This document shows positions 24,745-33,502 of a stretch of DNA of 64,000 bases, one piece after another; the first letter of the stretch is position 1, and each line of letters opens with the position of its first letter. The position numbers and the translations under genes were made by a program. The notes beneath the pieces were generated by a model, which was not told where the DNA came from, did not search any database, and saw only the letters and a program-made list of their open reading frames with translations. The DNA is from Brevundimonas sp. UBA4553. Lineage in GTDB: Bacteria; Pseudomonadota; Alphaproteobacteria; Caulobacterales; Caulobacteraceae. The stretch spans positions 62,001 through 126,000 of the forward strand of contig NZ_DGLD01000002.1 in NCBI RefSeq assembly GCF_002387245.1. Reading direction: 5' to 3'.

Positions 24745-25446
24745 ATGCGCGTCCTGCTGATTGAAGACGATCACGCCACGGCCCAGAGCATCGAACTGAT
24801 GCTCAAGTCGGAAGGCTTCAATGTCTATACGACCGACCTGGGCGAGGAAGGCATCGATCTGGGCAAGATCTATGACTACGACCTCATTCTGCTGGACCTG
24901 AACCTGCCCGACATGAGCGGCCTTGAGGTTCTGCGTCAGCTGCGCGTCGGCAAGATCAATACGCCGGTCATGATCCTTTCGGGCAGCCACGAGATCGAAA
25001 CCAAGGTCAAGACCTTCGGCGGCGGCGCCGACGACTACCTGACCAAGCCTTTCCACAAGGACGAACTGATCGCGCGCACCCACGCCGTGGTCCGTCGCTC
25101 CAAGGGCCACGCCCAGGCCATCATCCACACCGGCGAGATCGCCGTGAACCTCGACGCCAAGACGGTCGAGGTCGATGGGCACCGCGTGCACCTGACCGGC
25201 AAGGAATATCAGATGCTGGAGCTGCTCTCGCTCCGCAAGGGCACCACCCTGACAAAGGAAATGTTCCTGAACCACCTCTACGGCGGCATGGACGAGCCCG
25301 AGCTGAAGATCATCGACGTCTTCATCTGCAAGCTGCGCAAGAAGCTGGCGACGGCGGCGAACGGCAAGCACTACATCGAGACCGTCTGGGGCCGGGGCTA
25401 CGTCCTGCGCGACCCGTCGGAAGGCGCGATCAACGTCGCCGCCTGA
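24745..25446 (+). CDS. ctrA: Cell cycle response regulator CtrA
   Basis: The 233-residue OmpR-type regulator is nearly identical in pattern to Caulobacter CtrA. Asp51 in LILLDLNLPDMSG is the phospho-acceptor. Lys in TKPFHKDELIART and the C-terminal winged helix (LTGKEYQMLELLSLRKGTT, EPELKIIDVFICKLRKKL, TVWGRGYVLRDP) are intact. The C-terminus ends in AA, the ClpXP degradation signal in Caulobacter. It controls the origin, flagellar and division genes, and the flagellar fliI/fliJ genes lie close by. A strong terminator follows. Confidence 0.98.
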   Translation: MRVLLIEDDHATAQSIELMLKSEGFNVYTTDLGEEGIDLGKIYDYDLILLDLNLPDMSGLEVLRQLRVGKINTPVMILSGSHEIETKVKTFGGGADDYLTKPFHKDELIARTHAVVRRSKGHAQAIIHTGEIAVNLDAKTVEVDGHRVHLTGKEYQMLELLSLRKGTTLTKEMFLNHLYGGMDEPELKIIDVFICKLRKKLATAANGKHYIETVWGRGYVLRDPSEGAINVAA

Positions 25447-25481
25447 AAGACGCCCTGAGCCTCCACTCGGGTTGAAGACTG

Positions 25482-25513
25482 AAACGCCCGCCGGGAAACC
25501 GGCGGGCGTTTTT
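25482..25513 (+). terminator. Intrinsic terminator of ctrA
   Basis: A perfect 12-bp stem (AACGCCCGCCGG with CCGGCGGGCGTT) with a GAAA loop and a following T-run (five T counting the stem end) lies 36 bp after the stop codon. The 3' arm and the 10 bases after it are identical to those at the mucR terminator. Confidence 0.92.
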
Positions 25514-25587
25514 GCATTCTGGGTGCGCTAACGGCCTTCGGCCTGCTTGAGCGCAATACGCCTTTCTCCCGCAACGGCAGAAGGGCT

Positions 25588-26265
25588 TTAGCCCCTCACC
25601 GCGATGACCGACTTTGTCAGGCCCAGGACCACCTCGTCGTGGTGGGCGGCGTCGGGGAAGAGGAAGCGGAACTGGGTCTTGTCCAGCAGGCGGGCGTGCT
25701 GGACGTCGCGCATGGCGGCGCCGATGTCGGGCGCCTTCTGCGAGAAGCCATGGGCCTTGCGCATCAGGGCGCGCGCCCGGCTCTGCTCGCTGCGCCAGTG
25801 GAAGAAGGGCGCCGAGAAATGGGGCTCGATCGGGAACCAGAAGTAGGGGGTCTGGACGTAGTAGCGCGGCGCCAGGCGGCGCGCCTCGGCGGCGAAGGCC
25901 TCCATCCGCACCCAGTCGCCGACGTGCTCCACCACGGAGTTGGAGTGGACCAAGTCGAAGCTGTTGTCCGCATACTGCGGCAGGGCGCAGGCGTCGCCGT
26001 CGACGTTGTCGAACAGGGTCTCGTCGACCGCGTCGAAACCGCCCGGATTGACCAGGGTGATGCGGACGCTGTGTGCGTCCAGGAACTCGCGCGGGAACAG
26101 GTTCCAGTATTCGGGCTCGCCGCCCAGATCGATGATCCGCACCGCGCCCTTCTCGGCGTGGATGGCCTCGATCAGCGCGGTGACGCGTTTGGCGCGGGCG
26201 CGGCGGAAGCGCGACACCAGCGAGTTGGGATCGGCGTTGTCCTGAAGGGCGTGGATCAGCTTCAT
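25588..26265 (-). CDS. SAM-dependent methyltransferase, class I
   Basis: The 225-residue protein has the class I methyltransferase motif I as VRIIDLGGEPEYWNLF and motif II/III equivalents around GDACALPQYADNSFDLVHSN (an acidic loop followed by the VVEHV segment). Methyltransferase-type domains with this end are often found in glycan or lipid pathways, but the acceptor is unknown. The gene is convergent with ctrA across the terminator and sits 38 bp after the xylanase gene on the same strand. Confidence 0.85.
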   Translation of the reverse strand: MKLIHALQDNADPNSLVSRFRRARAKRVTALIEAIHAEKGAVRIIDLGGEPEYWNLFPREFLDAHSVRITLVNPGGFDAVDETLFDNVDGDACALPQYADNSFDLVHSNSVVEHVGDWVRMEAFAAEARRLAPRYYVQTPYFWFPIEPHFSAPFFHWRSEQSRARALMRKAHGFSQKAPDIGAAMRDVQHARLLDKTQFRFLFPDAAHHDEVVLGLTKSVIAVRG

Positions 26266-26303
26266 GACGCCGTTAGATCACGGCGGCGTTGCCTTCCGGT
26301 AAA

Positions 26304-27356
26304 TCAGCGACGGAACGCCGCCTCGAGCGCAGCGGCCAGGGGCTTGGGGCGGCCCTGGGCGTCGAACAGCAGGGGCTGGTCGCGGCCGTCGTCCTCGGGT
26401 TCGCGCCGCAGCCAGCTATCGGTGTCGCGCAGGCCCCAGGCGGTGAAGGCGAACCGCTGGGCGGCGGGCAGGACCATGAAGGCTTCGGCCAGTTCGACCA
26501 CCCGGCCCTTCTGCTGCTCCAGCTTCTGATCGCGCGACCGGGTGTCGAGGCGGCGGCCGTTGCGCAGCGAGGCGTCCAGTTCGGAGACGTGGATCGGCAG
26601 GCCGAAGGCGGCCAGCTCGCGCATGAAGGCCGTGATCTGGCCGGCGGGAATCTCGATGTCCAGGTGCGACTGGGTGCCCAGTCCGCCGATCGGCGCGCCT
26701 GCCTTCAGCAGGCGTTCTACGGTGCGCAGGAAGGTGGCGCCCTTTCGGGGATTATTCTCGAGATTGTAGTCGTTGATGAACAGGACGGCGTCAGGCGCGG
26801 CCAGCTTCGCCTGTTCGAAGGCGCGGATCATATAGCCGTCCTGGCCTAGACGCTGGCTCCACAAGCAGTCGCGCAGACCGTCGCCGTCCTCGGCCACCGG
26901 CTCATTGACCACGTCCCAGCCGACCGCCTGGCCGCGGTAGCGTCCGGCGACAGTGGCGATCCAGCGGTCGTAGTCGGCCTCGAACCGCCTCTGGTCCAGG
27001 TCGTGGAAGTGGGGATGGTCCTGAGCGTACCAGATCAGGGTGGTGCCATAGAGGCGCAAGCCATTGTCGCGGGCGAAGACGGCGATGCGGTCGGCGGCCG
27101 AGAAGTCGTAGCCCCCGTCGGCCGTCAGGATCCGCTCCATCTTCATCTCCCACTCGGGGGTCAGCTGATTGAAGTGGGTGCGGACCAGATCGACCCATTG
27201 CGGATCGTCGAACTGCCCCGTCATGGCGCTGAGGCCGACCGGGAAGGGAGCGGTCGATTTCAGGGGCGCCACGGTCGGCGGCGGCGCCGGCGGTTCCGTA
27301 GAGCCGCAGGCGGCCAGAGCCAGGGGCGTCGCCAGGACGGCGCGGCGCGAGATCAT
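26304..27356 (-). CDS. Endo-1,4-beta-xylanase, glycoside hydrolase family 10
   Basis: The 350-residue GH10 enzyme cleaves internal xylan bonds. The acid/base Glu is in WDVVNEP and the nucleophile in HVSELDA. NDYNLE and the TAWGLRDTDSW region complete the (beta/alpha)8 active site. The N-terminus (MISRRAVLATPLALAACGS) has a twin-arginine-like start and lipobox-like LAAC, so it is probably a Tat-exported lipoprotein. It begins 6 bp after the fliJ stop codon on the same strand, so it may be transcribed with the flagellar genes. Confidence 0.94.
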   Translation of the reverse strand: MISRRAVLATPLALAACGSTEPPAPPPTVAPLKSTAPFPVGLSAMTGQFDDPQWVDLVRTHFNQLTPEWEMKMERILTADGGYDFSAADRIAVFARDNGLRLYGTTLIWYAQDHPHFHDLDQRRFEADYDRWIATVAGRYRGQAVGWDVVNEPVAEDGDGLRDCLWSQRLGQDGYMIRAFEQAKLAAPDAVLFINDYNLENNPRKGATFLRTVERLLKAGAPIGGLGTQSHLDIEIPAGQITAFMRELAAFGLPIHVSELDASLRNGRRLDTRSRDQKLEQQKGRVVELAEAFMVLPAAQRFAFTAWGLRDTDSWLRREPEDDGRDQPLLFDAQGRPKPLAAALEAAFRR

Positions 27357-27362
27357 CGGACG

Positions 27363-27776
27363 TCAGCCCTCGGCACGACGCCTCAGGCCCATTTCGTCGA
27401 AGGCGGCGGTTTCGCGCTTGGCGGCGGCCAGCAGCTTGCTGAGGCGGGTCGCCTCGGCGACGTGCTCGAACTTCTTCAGTTCCTCAAAGGCGCTGGTCAG
27501 GGCGTCGCGGGCGCCTTCCTCCTCGGCGCCGACGGCGACGACCAGTCCCTCCGCGTCGGCCCGCTTCAGCGCCCAGCCCTTGAGGTAGGCTTGCAGCATC
27601 ATGCCCGACGACGGGTCCAGGCGGGCGTTCTGGCGTTCGATCTCGACCTCGGCGTCCAGCACGGCGACGCGCATCTCGGCCTCGGCCTTGCGGGCCGCGA
27701 CCTCGGCCAGACGCTTCTGCAGCGTCTCGACTTCGTAGTTGGAAATGCGGATCAGGGATTGAGCCCAGGCGGTCAT
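27363..27776 (-). CDS. fliJ: Flagellar export chaperone FliJ
   Basis: The 137-residue protein is nearly all coiled coil (RISNYEVETLQKRLAEVAARKAEAE and the heptads after it), as in FliJ, which links the FliI ATPase to the FlhA export gate at the basal body. The overall length is that of alphaproteobacterial FliJ. It lies 16 bp after fliI in the same orientation, the standard fliI-fliJ pair of Caulobacterales. Confidence 0.92.
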   Translation of the reverse strand: MTAWAQSLIRISNYEVETLQKRLAEVAARKAEAEMRVAVLDAEVEIERQNARLDPSSGMMLQAYLKGWALKRADAEGLVVAVGAEEEGARDALTSAFEELKKFEHVAEATRLSKLLAAAKRETAAFDEMGLRRRAEG

Positions 27777-27792
27777 ACGGAAGTCTTCCAGA

Positions 27793-29136
27793 TCACGGTT
27801 GCACCATTCCTTGGTTCAGAATGGTTTCCAGACGGTCAAAGCTTTCGCTTAAACTGGTGTGGTCGTCCTTGTCCTGGCCGAGGAAGTCCTCGAGCGCGGG
27901 GTTCAGGGCGATGGCGCGGTCGACGATGGGGTCGGCCCCGGTGCGATAGGCGCCGATCTTGATCAGCTCTTCCATGTTGGCGTAGGCCGAGAGGCACTGG
28001 CGGGCGCGGCGGTTCAGCTCGCGCTCGGGCGGGGTCTGGCATCCGGGCAGGGTCCGGCTGACCGACTTCAGCACGTCGATGGCGGGGAAGCGGCCGCGTT
28101 CGGCGATCTTGCGGTCCATGACGATGTGGCCGTCCAGAATACCGCGCACGGCGTCGGCGATGGGCTCGTCATGGTCGCCGCCGTCGACCAGGACGGTGAA
28201 CAGGGCGGTGATCGGCCCGGCCTCGGTGCCGTCAGGTCGGATCGGGCCGGGCCCGGCGCGCTCCAGCAGCTTGGGTAGTTCCGTGAAGACGGTCGGCGTA
28301 TAGCCCTTGGTGGTCGGCGGCTCGCCCGCGGCCAGACCGATCTCGCGCTGGGCCATGGCGAAGCGGGTGACCGAGTCCATCAGGCACAGGACTTCCAGAC
28401 CCTGATCGCGCAGATATTCCGAGATGGCCAGGGTCATATAGGCCGACTGGCGACGCTTCAGCGCGGGCTCGTCCGAGGTGGCGACGACGACGATGGCGCG
28501 CTTCAGGCCCTCTTCGCCCAGGGTCTCCTCGATGAACTCGCGGACCTCGCGGCCCCGTTCGCCGATCAGGCCGACGACGACGACGTCACAGGTGGCCTGC
28601 TTGGCCAGCATGGACAGCAGCACCGACTTGCCCACGCCCGAACCGGCGAAGATGCCGAGGCGCTGACCCCGGCAGGTGGTGGTGAAGACGTCCATCGAGC
28701 GGACGCCCAGATCCAGCCGCTCGCCCACCCGGCCGCGCGAATGGGCCGGCGGCGGCGAGGCGCGAAGGGGATAGGGAACGGCGCCCTGCGGCAGCGGGCC
28801 CAGCCCGTCGATGGGCAGGCCGAAGGCGTCGATGATCCGCCCCAGCCAGGCCGTGGTCGGACGCACGCTGGCGGCGGTGTCGATGATGCGGATGTCGGCG
28901 CCGGGGGCCACGCCCTCCACCGGGCCGAAGGGCATCAGCAGGGCCTTGGCGTCGCGGAAGCCGACCACCTCGGCGGGCAGGGGGGACTGTCCGCGGCGCT
29001 CGATCTCGGCGCGCGCGCCGACCGCCAGACGCGACAGGCCGCCCCGGGATTCGATCAGCAAACCGCTGACGCCCGCCACCTTGCCGGTGACGACCAGCGG
29101 GTCGATCGCTTCGACGGCGGCGACGAGATTGCGCAA
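27793..29136 (-). CDS. fliI: Flagellum-specific ATPase FliI
   Basis: The 447-residue F1-beta-like ATPase energises the flagellar type III export apparatus. Motifs are Walker A GIFAGSGVGKSVL, VVGLIGERGREVREF, and Walker B LEVLCLMDSVTRFAMAQREI. The start codon is TTG 29136, giving MRNLVAAVEAIDPL, in register with Caulobacter FliI. The ending is full length. It is transcribed away from the chemoreceptor gene. Half-sites of CtrA type lie upstream, fitting an early flagellar gene. Confidence 0.97.
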   Translation of the reverse strand: MRNLVAAVEAIDPLVVTGKVAGVSGLLIESRGGLSRLAVGARAEIERRGQSPLPAEVVGFRDAKALLMPFGPVEGVAPGADIRIIDTAASVRPTTAWLGRIIDAFGLPIDGLGPLPQGAVPYPLRASPPPAHSRGRVGERLDLGVRSMDVFTTTCRGQRLGIFAGSGVGKSVLLSMLAKQATCDVVVVGLIGERGREVREFIEETLGEEGLKRAIVVVATSDEPALKRRQSAYMTLAISEYLRDQGLEVLCLMDSVTRFAMAQREIGLAAGEPPTTKGYTPTVFTELPKLLERAGPGPIRPDGTEAGPITALFTVLVDGGDHDEPIADAVRGILDGHIVMDRKIAERGRFPAIDVLKSVSRTLPGCQTPPERELNRRARQCLSAYANMEELIKIGAYRTGADPIVDRAIALNPALEDFLGQDKDDHTSLSESFDRLETILNQGMVQP

Positions 29137-29187
29137 GCAGAAGGCCCCTCAGGCTGCGTCGGGTCGATCCGAACGCCACGCCTGTCA

Positions 29188-29220
29188 CCGTTAACGAATG
29201 CCTCATCGTGGTTAATGAGC
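29188..29220 (-). promoter_or_regulatory. Candidate CtrA half-sites upstream of fliI
   Basis: Read toward fliI, the gap contains TTAACCAC (29215-29208), one base from the CtrA half-site TTAACCAT, and a second TTAA at 29194-29191. Spacing (17 bp) is not the consensus N7, so these are half-sites only. CtrA activates class II flagellar operons in Caulobacter. Confidence 0.4.
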
Positions 29221-29340
29221 GGTGAAGCTGATGTAGGGGGATGCCCGTAGGCTGTGCCGTAGGAAAACTAAGGTTTCTGATTTTACAGTTCGATGACAAG
29301 GCGCGTCATCAATCGAGTCTATCGCTGGGGAGCGGACTGG

Positions 29341-30753
29341 ATGTTCGGCAAGGGTCGTCAGAAGCAAGATGTGGAGCAGAAGCTCCATGACCTCGACAGC
29401 AAGATGGCCGCGATCGGCCGATCCCAGGCGGTGATCGAGTTCGATCTGGACGGTCGCATCCTGGACGCCAACGACAATCTGCTGAAGACCATGGGCTATA
29501 GCCTGGACGAGATCCGGGGCCAGCATCACCGCACCTTCATGGATCCCGCAGAGGCCGCCAGTCCGGCCTACGCCGCCTTCTGGCGCGACCTGAACGCGGG
29601 GCGCTTCGTGGCCACCAAGTTCCGGCGTCTGGCCAAGGGCGGACGCGAGGTCTGGCTGCAGGCCTCCTACAACCCGGTCATGGGACCGGACGGTCGCCCG
29701 GCCAAGGTCGTCAAGCTGGCGGTGGACATCACCGAGGCGGAACATGACGCCGCGCGGCGCGAGGCCGAGCGCCTGGACGCCGAAGCGGCGCAGTCCGCCC
29801 TGGTCGAGGCCGTGGCCGGCAGTCTGGCGCGTCTGTCGGACGGCGACCTGACGACGCGGATCGACCGCGACATGAGCGGCGCGCACGCTCGGGTGAAGGA
29901 CGACTTCAACAACGCCGTCGACCGTCTGGGCCAGACCCTGGGCCAGGTGCTGCATTCGGTCTCGGGCCTGCGCGGCGGCTCGGATGAAATCTCCATCGCC
30001 TCCGACGACCTGTCGCGCCGCACCGAGCAGCAGGCCGCCAGTCTGGAAGAGACGGCCGCGGCTCTGGACGAGATCACCGCCACCGTGAAGCGCAGCGCCG
30101 AAGGCGCGCGGCAGGCCGCCGCCGTCGCCGGCGAGGCGCGGGGCCAGGCGGATCGCTCCGGCGGGGTGGTGCGTGAGGCCGTGGCCGCCATGGACGGCAT
30201 CCGCCAGAGTTCGAACCAGATCAGCGACATCGTCGGCGTCATCGACGAGATCGCCTTCCAGACCAATCTGCTGGCCCTGAACGCCGGGGTGGAGGCGGCG
30301 CGGGCGGGCGAGAGCGGGCGCGGCTTTGCGGTCGTCGCCTCCGAGGTCCGCGCCTTGGCGCAGCGCTCGGCCGAAGCGGCGAAGGAGATCAAGGCCCTGA
30401 TCTCGGCCTCGGCCGCCGAGGTGGCGCAAGGGGTCAGGCTGGTGGGCGAGGCGGGGGCGTCGCTGGACGCCATCGTCGGCAAGGTCGGCGAGATGGACGC
30501 CCTGGTGGCCGAGATCGCGGCCTCGTCCCAGGAGCAGTCGTCGGGGCTCAGTCAGGTCAACTCGGCGGTGAACCAGATGGATCAGGTGACCCAGCAGAAT
30601 GCGGCCATGGTCGAACAGACCACGGCGGCGGCGGCCAACCTCAAGACCGAGGCTGAAAGCCTGGCGCGGTTAGTCGGGCGTTTCCGCACCGGGGCGGCGG
30701 GGGCGCCGCCCGTGCTGGAAGATCAGCGAGCGCGGCTGCGCGCCGCCTTCTGA
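29341..30753 (+). CDS. Soluble PAS-containing methyl-accepting chemotaxis protein
   Basis: The 470-residue receptor has an N-terminal PAS domain (residues 15-135, SQAVIEFDLDGRILDANDN to VVKLAVDITEAE). A HAMP-like segment and a signalling helical bundle follow, with the conserved hairpin IDEIAFQTNLLALNAGVEAARAGE-type motif around residue 330. It has no membrane segment, so it is a cytoplasmic Aer/McpB-type receptor. ATG 29341 is chosen because GGGGAG lies 8 bases before it, while ATG 29293 has none. It diverges from fliI, which fits chemotaxis with flagellar genes. Confidence 0.92.
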   Translation: MFGKGRQKQDVEQKLHDLDSKMAAIGRSQAVIEFDLDGRILDANDNLLKTMGYSLDEIRGQHHRTFMDPAEAASPAYAAFWRDLNAGRFVATKFRRLAKGGREVWLQASYNPVMGPDGRPAKVVKLAVDITEAEHDAARREAERLDAEAAQSALVEAVAGSLARLSDGDLTTRIDRDMSGAHARVKDDFNNAVDRLGQTLGQVLHSVSGLRGGSDEISIASDDLSRRTEQQAASLEETAAALDEITATVKRSAEGARQAAAVAGEARGQADRSGGVVREAVAAMDGIRQSSNQISDIVGVIDEIAFQTNLLALNAGVEAARAGESGRGFAVVASEVRALAQRSAEAAKEIKALISASAAEVAQGVRLVGEAGASLDAIVGKVGEMDALVAEIAASSQEQSSGLSQVNSAVNQMDQVTQQNAAMVEQTTAAAANLKTEAESLARLVGRFRTGAAGAPPVLEDQRARLRAAF

Positions 30754-30757
30754 GCCG

Positions 30758-30871
30758 TCAGAAGACGCGCTGGATCGCCAGCCGCATCAGGACCGCGAGG
30801 ATGAGGCCGAACATCAGGCCGGCGGCGATATTGCCAAGGGGGCTGCGCAGGCAGGCGATCAGGGTCTTCAT
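30758..30871 (-). CDS. 37-residue single-pass membrane protein
   Basis: The short frame starts MKTLIACLRSPLGNI and continues into a hydrophobic helix (AAGLMFGLILAVLMRLAI) with a basic end. It begins 13 bp after the stop of the exporter gene on the same strand. The ribosome-binding site is weak, so the call rests on the helix and high GC3 codon use. The function is unknown. Confidence 0.45.
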   Translation of the reverse strand: MKTLIACLRSPLGNIAAGLMFGLILAVLMRLAIQRVF

Positions 30872-30884
30872 GGTCGTCTGAGCG

Positions 30885-31796
30885 TCAGGCGGGCGCGCCG
30901 GGCTCGGTCAGGCCCTGGGCCTGTCCCCTGGGCGCCGTCAGGACCGCGCCGATCGAGGCGGCGATGATGCAGGCGATGGCCAGCCACTGCATCGGGCTGA
31001 GCTGTTCGTGCAGCAGGACCAGGCCCGCCACGGCGCCGATAGCCGGCTCGACGCTGAGCAGGACGCCGAAGGTGCGCTTGGGAATGTGACGCAGGGCGAT
31101 CATTTCCAGCGAATAGGGCAGGGCGCTGGACACCAGGGCGACGCCGAGGCCGAGCAGCAGGATCGAAGGCGCCAGCAGCGCCGCGCCCGCCGTCGAGACG
31201 CCGAAGGGCAGGATGACCAGGGCGGCGGTGCTCATGCCCAGGGCCACCGACTGTCCAGCGTGCATGTGCGACAGCCGCTTGCCGAAGACGATGTAGAGCG
31301 CCCAGCACAGGCCGGCGAAGGCGGCGAAGGCGACGCCTACCGGGTCCAGCCCTTCGACCCCGCTCCAGATCGGCAGCAGCATGGCCAGCCCTGCGACGGC
31401 CAGGCCCACCAGGGCGAAATGCACCAGACGGCGCGAATGGATCAGGGCCAGGGTCAGGGGGCCGGCGAACTCGATGGCGATGGCCAGGCCCAGCGGAATG
31501 GTGCGCAGCGCCATGTAGAAGCTGAGGTTCATCAGCCCCAGGACCAGGCCGTAGAGCAGCACCCGCCCGGCGTCCGAGCGGGTCAGACGGAACCGCCATG
31601 GCCGCCAGATCGCCACCAGCACCAGGGCGGACAGGCCGACGCGCAGGGCCGCCGTGCCTTCGGCCCCCACGAGAGGAAACAGGCTCTTGGCGAAGGAGGT
31701 GCCGACGGCCAGCGACACCATCCCCCCGGCCAGGGCGAGGTAAGGCAGGGCGGCCGAAAGGCGCGGCGAATTCTGGATCAGGGCGGGGGAGGACAT
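30885..31796 (-). CDS. EamA/DMT-family exporter, RhtA-like
   Basis: The 303-residue protein has ten membrane helices in two EamA repeats. The segment SLAVGTSFAKSLFPLVGAEGTAALRVGLSALVL matches in form the threonine/homoserine exporter RhtA. The C-terminal repeat has LLSVEPAIGAVAGLVLLHEQL, typical of the family. It probably exports amino acids across the inner membrane. It diverges from an Lrp-type regulator, as amino-acid exporters often do. ATG 31796 has GGGGGAGG just upstream. Confidence 0.9.
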   Translation of the reverse strand: MSSPALIQNSPRLSAALPYLALAGGMVSLAVGTSFAKSLFPLVGAEGTAALRVGLSALVLVAIWRPWRFRLTRSDAGRVLLYGLVLGLMNLSFYMALRTIPLGLAIAIEFAGPLTLALIHSRRLVHFALVGLAVAGLAMLLPIWSGVEGLDPVGVAFAAFAGLCWALYIVFGKRLSHMHAGQSVALGMSTAALVILPFGVSTAGAALLAPSILLLGLGVALVSSALPYSLEMIALRHIPKRTFGVLLSVEPAIGAVAGLVLLHEQLSPMQWLAIACIIAASIGAVLTAPRGQAQGLTEPGAPA

Positions 31797-31824
31797 CGGC
31801 CGGGAACCTAGTGAAAAGCCGCTT

Positions 31825-31856
31825 GCGTTTCTCGCTGATTTCAACTGATGAAACGC
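31825..31856. promoter_or_regulatory. Candidate Lrp-type operator
   Basis: Two nested perfect inverted repeats lie in the 81-bp gap between exporter and regulator. The first is TTTCA-N5-TGAAA (31839-31853, 15 bp as in Lrp/AsnC sites). The second is the outer pair GCGTTTC (31825-31831) and GAAACGC (31850-31856). Confidence 0.5.
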
Positions 31857-31877
31857 GTGAAACCCGCGTCTGGATAC

Positions 31878-32366
31878 ATGGCCATGCAAGAAACCGTCAC
31901 GCTCGATGATTTCGACCGTCGCCTGCTGGATCTGGTCCGGCGCGACAACCTCAAACCCGCCCGCCTGCTGGCGGAGGCTGTGGGCCTGTCCGAATCGGCG
32001 GTGTCGCGTCGTCTTCGCCGCCTGCGGGAGGAAAAGGTCATCATCGCCGACGTGGCGGTGATCGATGAGGAGCGGCTGGAGCGGGCCTTGACCATGCACG
32101 TCCTGGTCGAGATGGAGCGGGAGGGCACCGGGGTGCTGGACGCGCTGATCGACAGTCTGACCGCGCGACCGGAAGTCCAGGCGGCCTGGTACGTCACCGG
32201 CGAGACCGACTTCCTGCTCTATGTGCGCGTGCCGACCATGGAGGCCTATGAAGTCTTCACCCGCGAGGTGCTGAACGACGACGCGCGCGTTCGGGCATTC
32301 AAGACCCTGATCTCGATCCGCGAGGTCCTGCCGTTTGATCCGGCGCGGCGGCGATTGATGCGGTGA
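31878..32366 (+). CDS. Lrp/AsnC-family transcriptional regulator
   Basis: The 162-residue regulator has an N-terminal AsnC-type helix-turn-helix (LDDFDRRLLDLVRRDNLKPA, then LSESAVSRRLRRLREEKVI) and a RAM effector-binding domain (VQAAWYVTGETDFLLYVRVP). It begins at ATG 31878, with ATG 31848 and 31884 as alternatives. It diverges from the RhtA-like exporter and probably controls it in response to amino acids. Confidence 0.93.
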   Translation: MAMQETVTLDDFDRRLLDLVRRDNLKPARLLAEAVGLSESAVSRRLRRLREEKVIIADVAVIDEERLERALTMHVLVEMEREGTGVLDALIDSLTARPEVQAAWYVTGETDFLLYVRVPTMEAYEVFTREVLNDDARVRAFKTLISIREVLPFDPARRRLMR

Positions 32367-32467
32367 GCGCAGCTGGGACGAGGTTGAGAATTCCTGTGCG
32401 GCCCCGTCTTGCCTCGGGCGTATAAGGGCTGTCACTTAGACGAAACTCGATGCACGGAGATCTCCCC

Positions 32468-33448
32468 ATGTCCGATACCGCCTATGACGCCAGTCGCCAC
32501 AAGAAGGCCGGCCGGGGCCGCGTCTACGACAGCATCATCGACACCATCGGCGACACGCCCCTGGTGCGGCTGCCCAATCTGACGGCGGAGTATCAGCCCA
32601 AGGCGACGGTGCTGGCCAAGCTGGAGTTCTTCAACCCGATCGCCTCCGTCAAGGACCGGATCGGCGTGGCCATGATCGAGGCTCTGGAGCAGGCGGGCCG
32701 CATCCGGCCCGGCGCCGTTCTGGTCGAACCGACCAGCGGCAACACCGGTATCGCCCTGGCCTTCGTCGCGGCGTCCAAGGGCTACAAGCTGATCCTGGTC
32801 ATGCCCGAGAGCATGTCGATCGAGCGCCGCAAGATGCTGGCCCTGCTGGGCGCCGAGCTGGTGCTGACCCCGGCGGAACAGGGGATGAAGGGGGCCATCG
32901 CCATGGCCCAGGACATCCTTGACCGCACCCCCGGCGCCGTCAGCCCCTCGCAGTTCGAGAACCCGGCCAATCCGGTCATCCACGAGGTCACCACCGCCGA
33001 GGAGATCTGGAACGACACGGCGGGCGCGGTGGACATCGTCGTCTCGGGTGTCGGCACGGGCGGCACCATCACCGGCGTCGGCCATGCGCTGAAGCTGAAG
33101 AGGCCGTCGATCAAGATGATCGCGGTCGAGCCGACCGCCTCGCCCGTGCTGTCCGGCGGCGCGCCGGGACCGCACAAGATCCAGGGCATCGGGGCCGGCT
33201 TCATTCCGCCGATCGTCGACCGCGACGTCATCGACGGGGTCGAGCAGGTGTCGAACGAGGACGCCTTCGACATGGCGCGCAAGGTGGCCCGCGTGGAGGG
33301 GGTGCCGGTCGGCATCAGCTCGGGCGCAGCCCTGGTCGCCGCCTTCCGTCAGGCGGCGCTGGACGAGAACGCCGGCAAGACCATCGTCGCCATCATCCCC
33401 AGCTTCGCCGAACGCTACCTGTCCACGGCCCTGTTCGAGGGGCTGTAG
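32468..33448 (+). CDS. cysK: Cysteine synthase A
   Basis: The 326-residue PLP enzyme makes cysteine from O-acetylserine and sulfide. PLP-Lys is in NPIASVKDRIG, the substrate loop in EPTSGNTGIALAF, the phosphate-binding glycine loop in VSGVGTGGTITG, and PVGISSGAAL is present near the end. ATG 32468 has GGAG 8 bases before it, and ATG 32450 is the less likely start. It is a single gene between Lrp and DUF2336. Confidence 0.95.
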   Translation: MSDTAYDASRHKKAGRGRVYDSIIDTIGDTPLVRLPNLTAEYQPKATVLAKLEFFNPIASVKDRIGVAMIEALEQAGRIRPGAVLVEPTSGNTGIALAFVAASKGYKLILVMPESMSIERRKMLALLGAELVLTPAEQGMKGAIAMAQDILDRTPGAVSPSQFENPANPVIHEVTTAEEIWNDTAGAVDIVVSGVGTGGTITGVGHALKLKRPSIKMIAVEPTASPVLSGGAPGPHKIQGIGAGFIPPIVDRDVIDGVEQVSNEDAFDMARKVARVEGVPVGISSGAALVAAFRQAALDENAGKTIVAIIPSFAERYLSTALFEGL

Positions 33449-33502
33449 GGGCGGACGATCGCCCTCACCCGCGGTTAACCGGCTCGCGTTAGGGTAGCAG
33501 CC

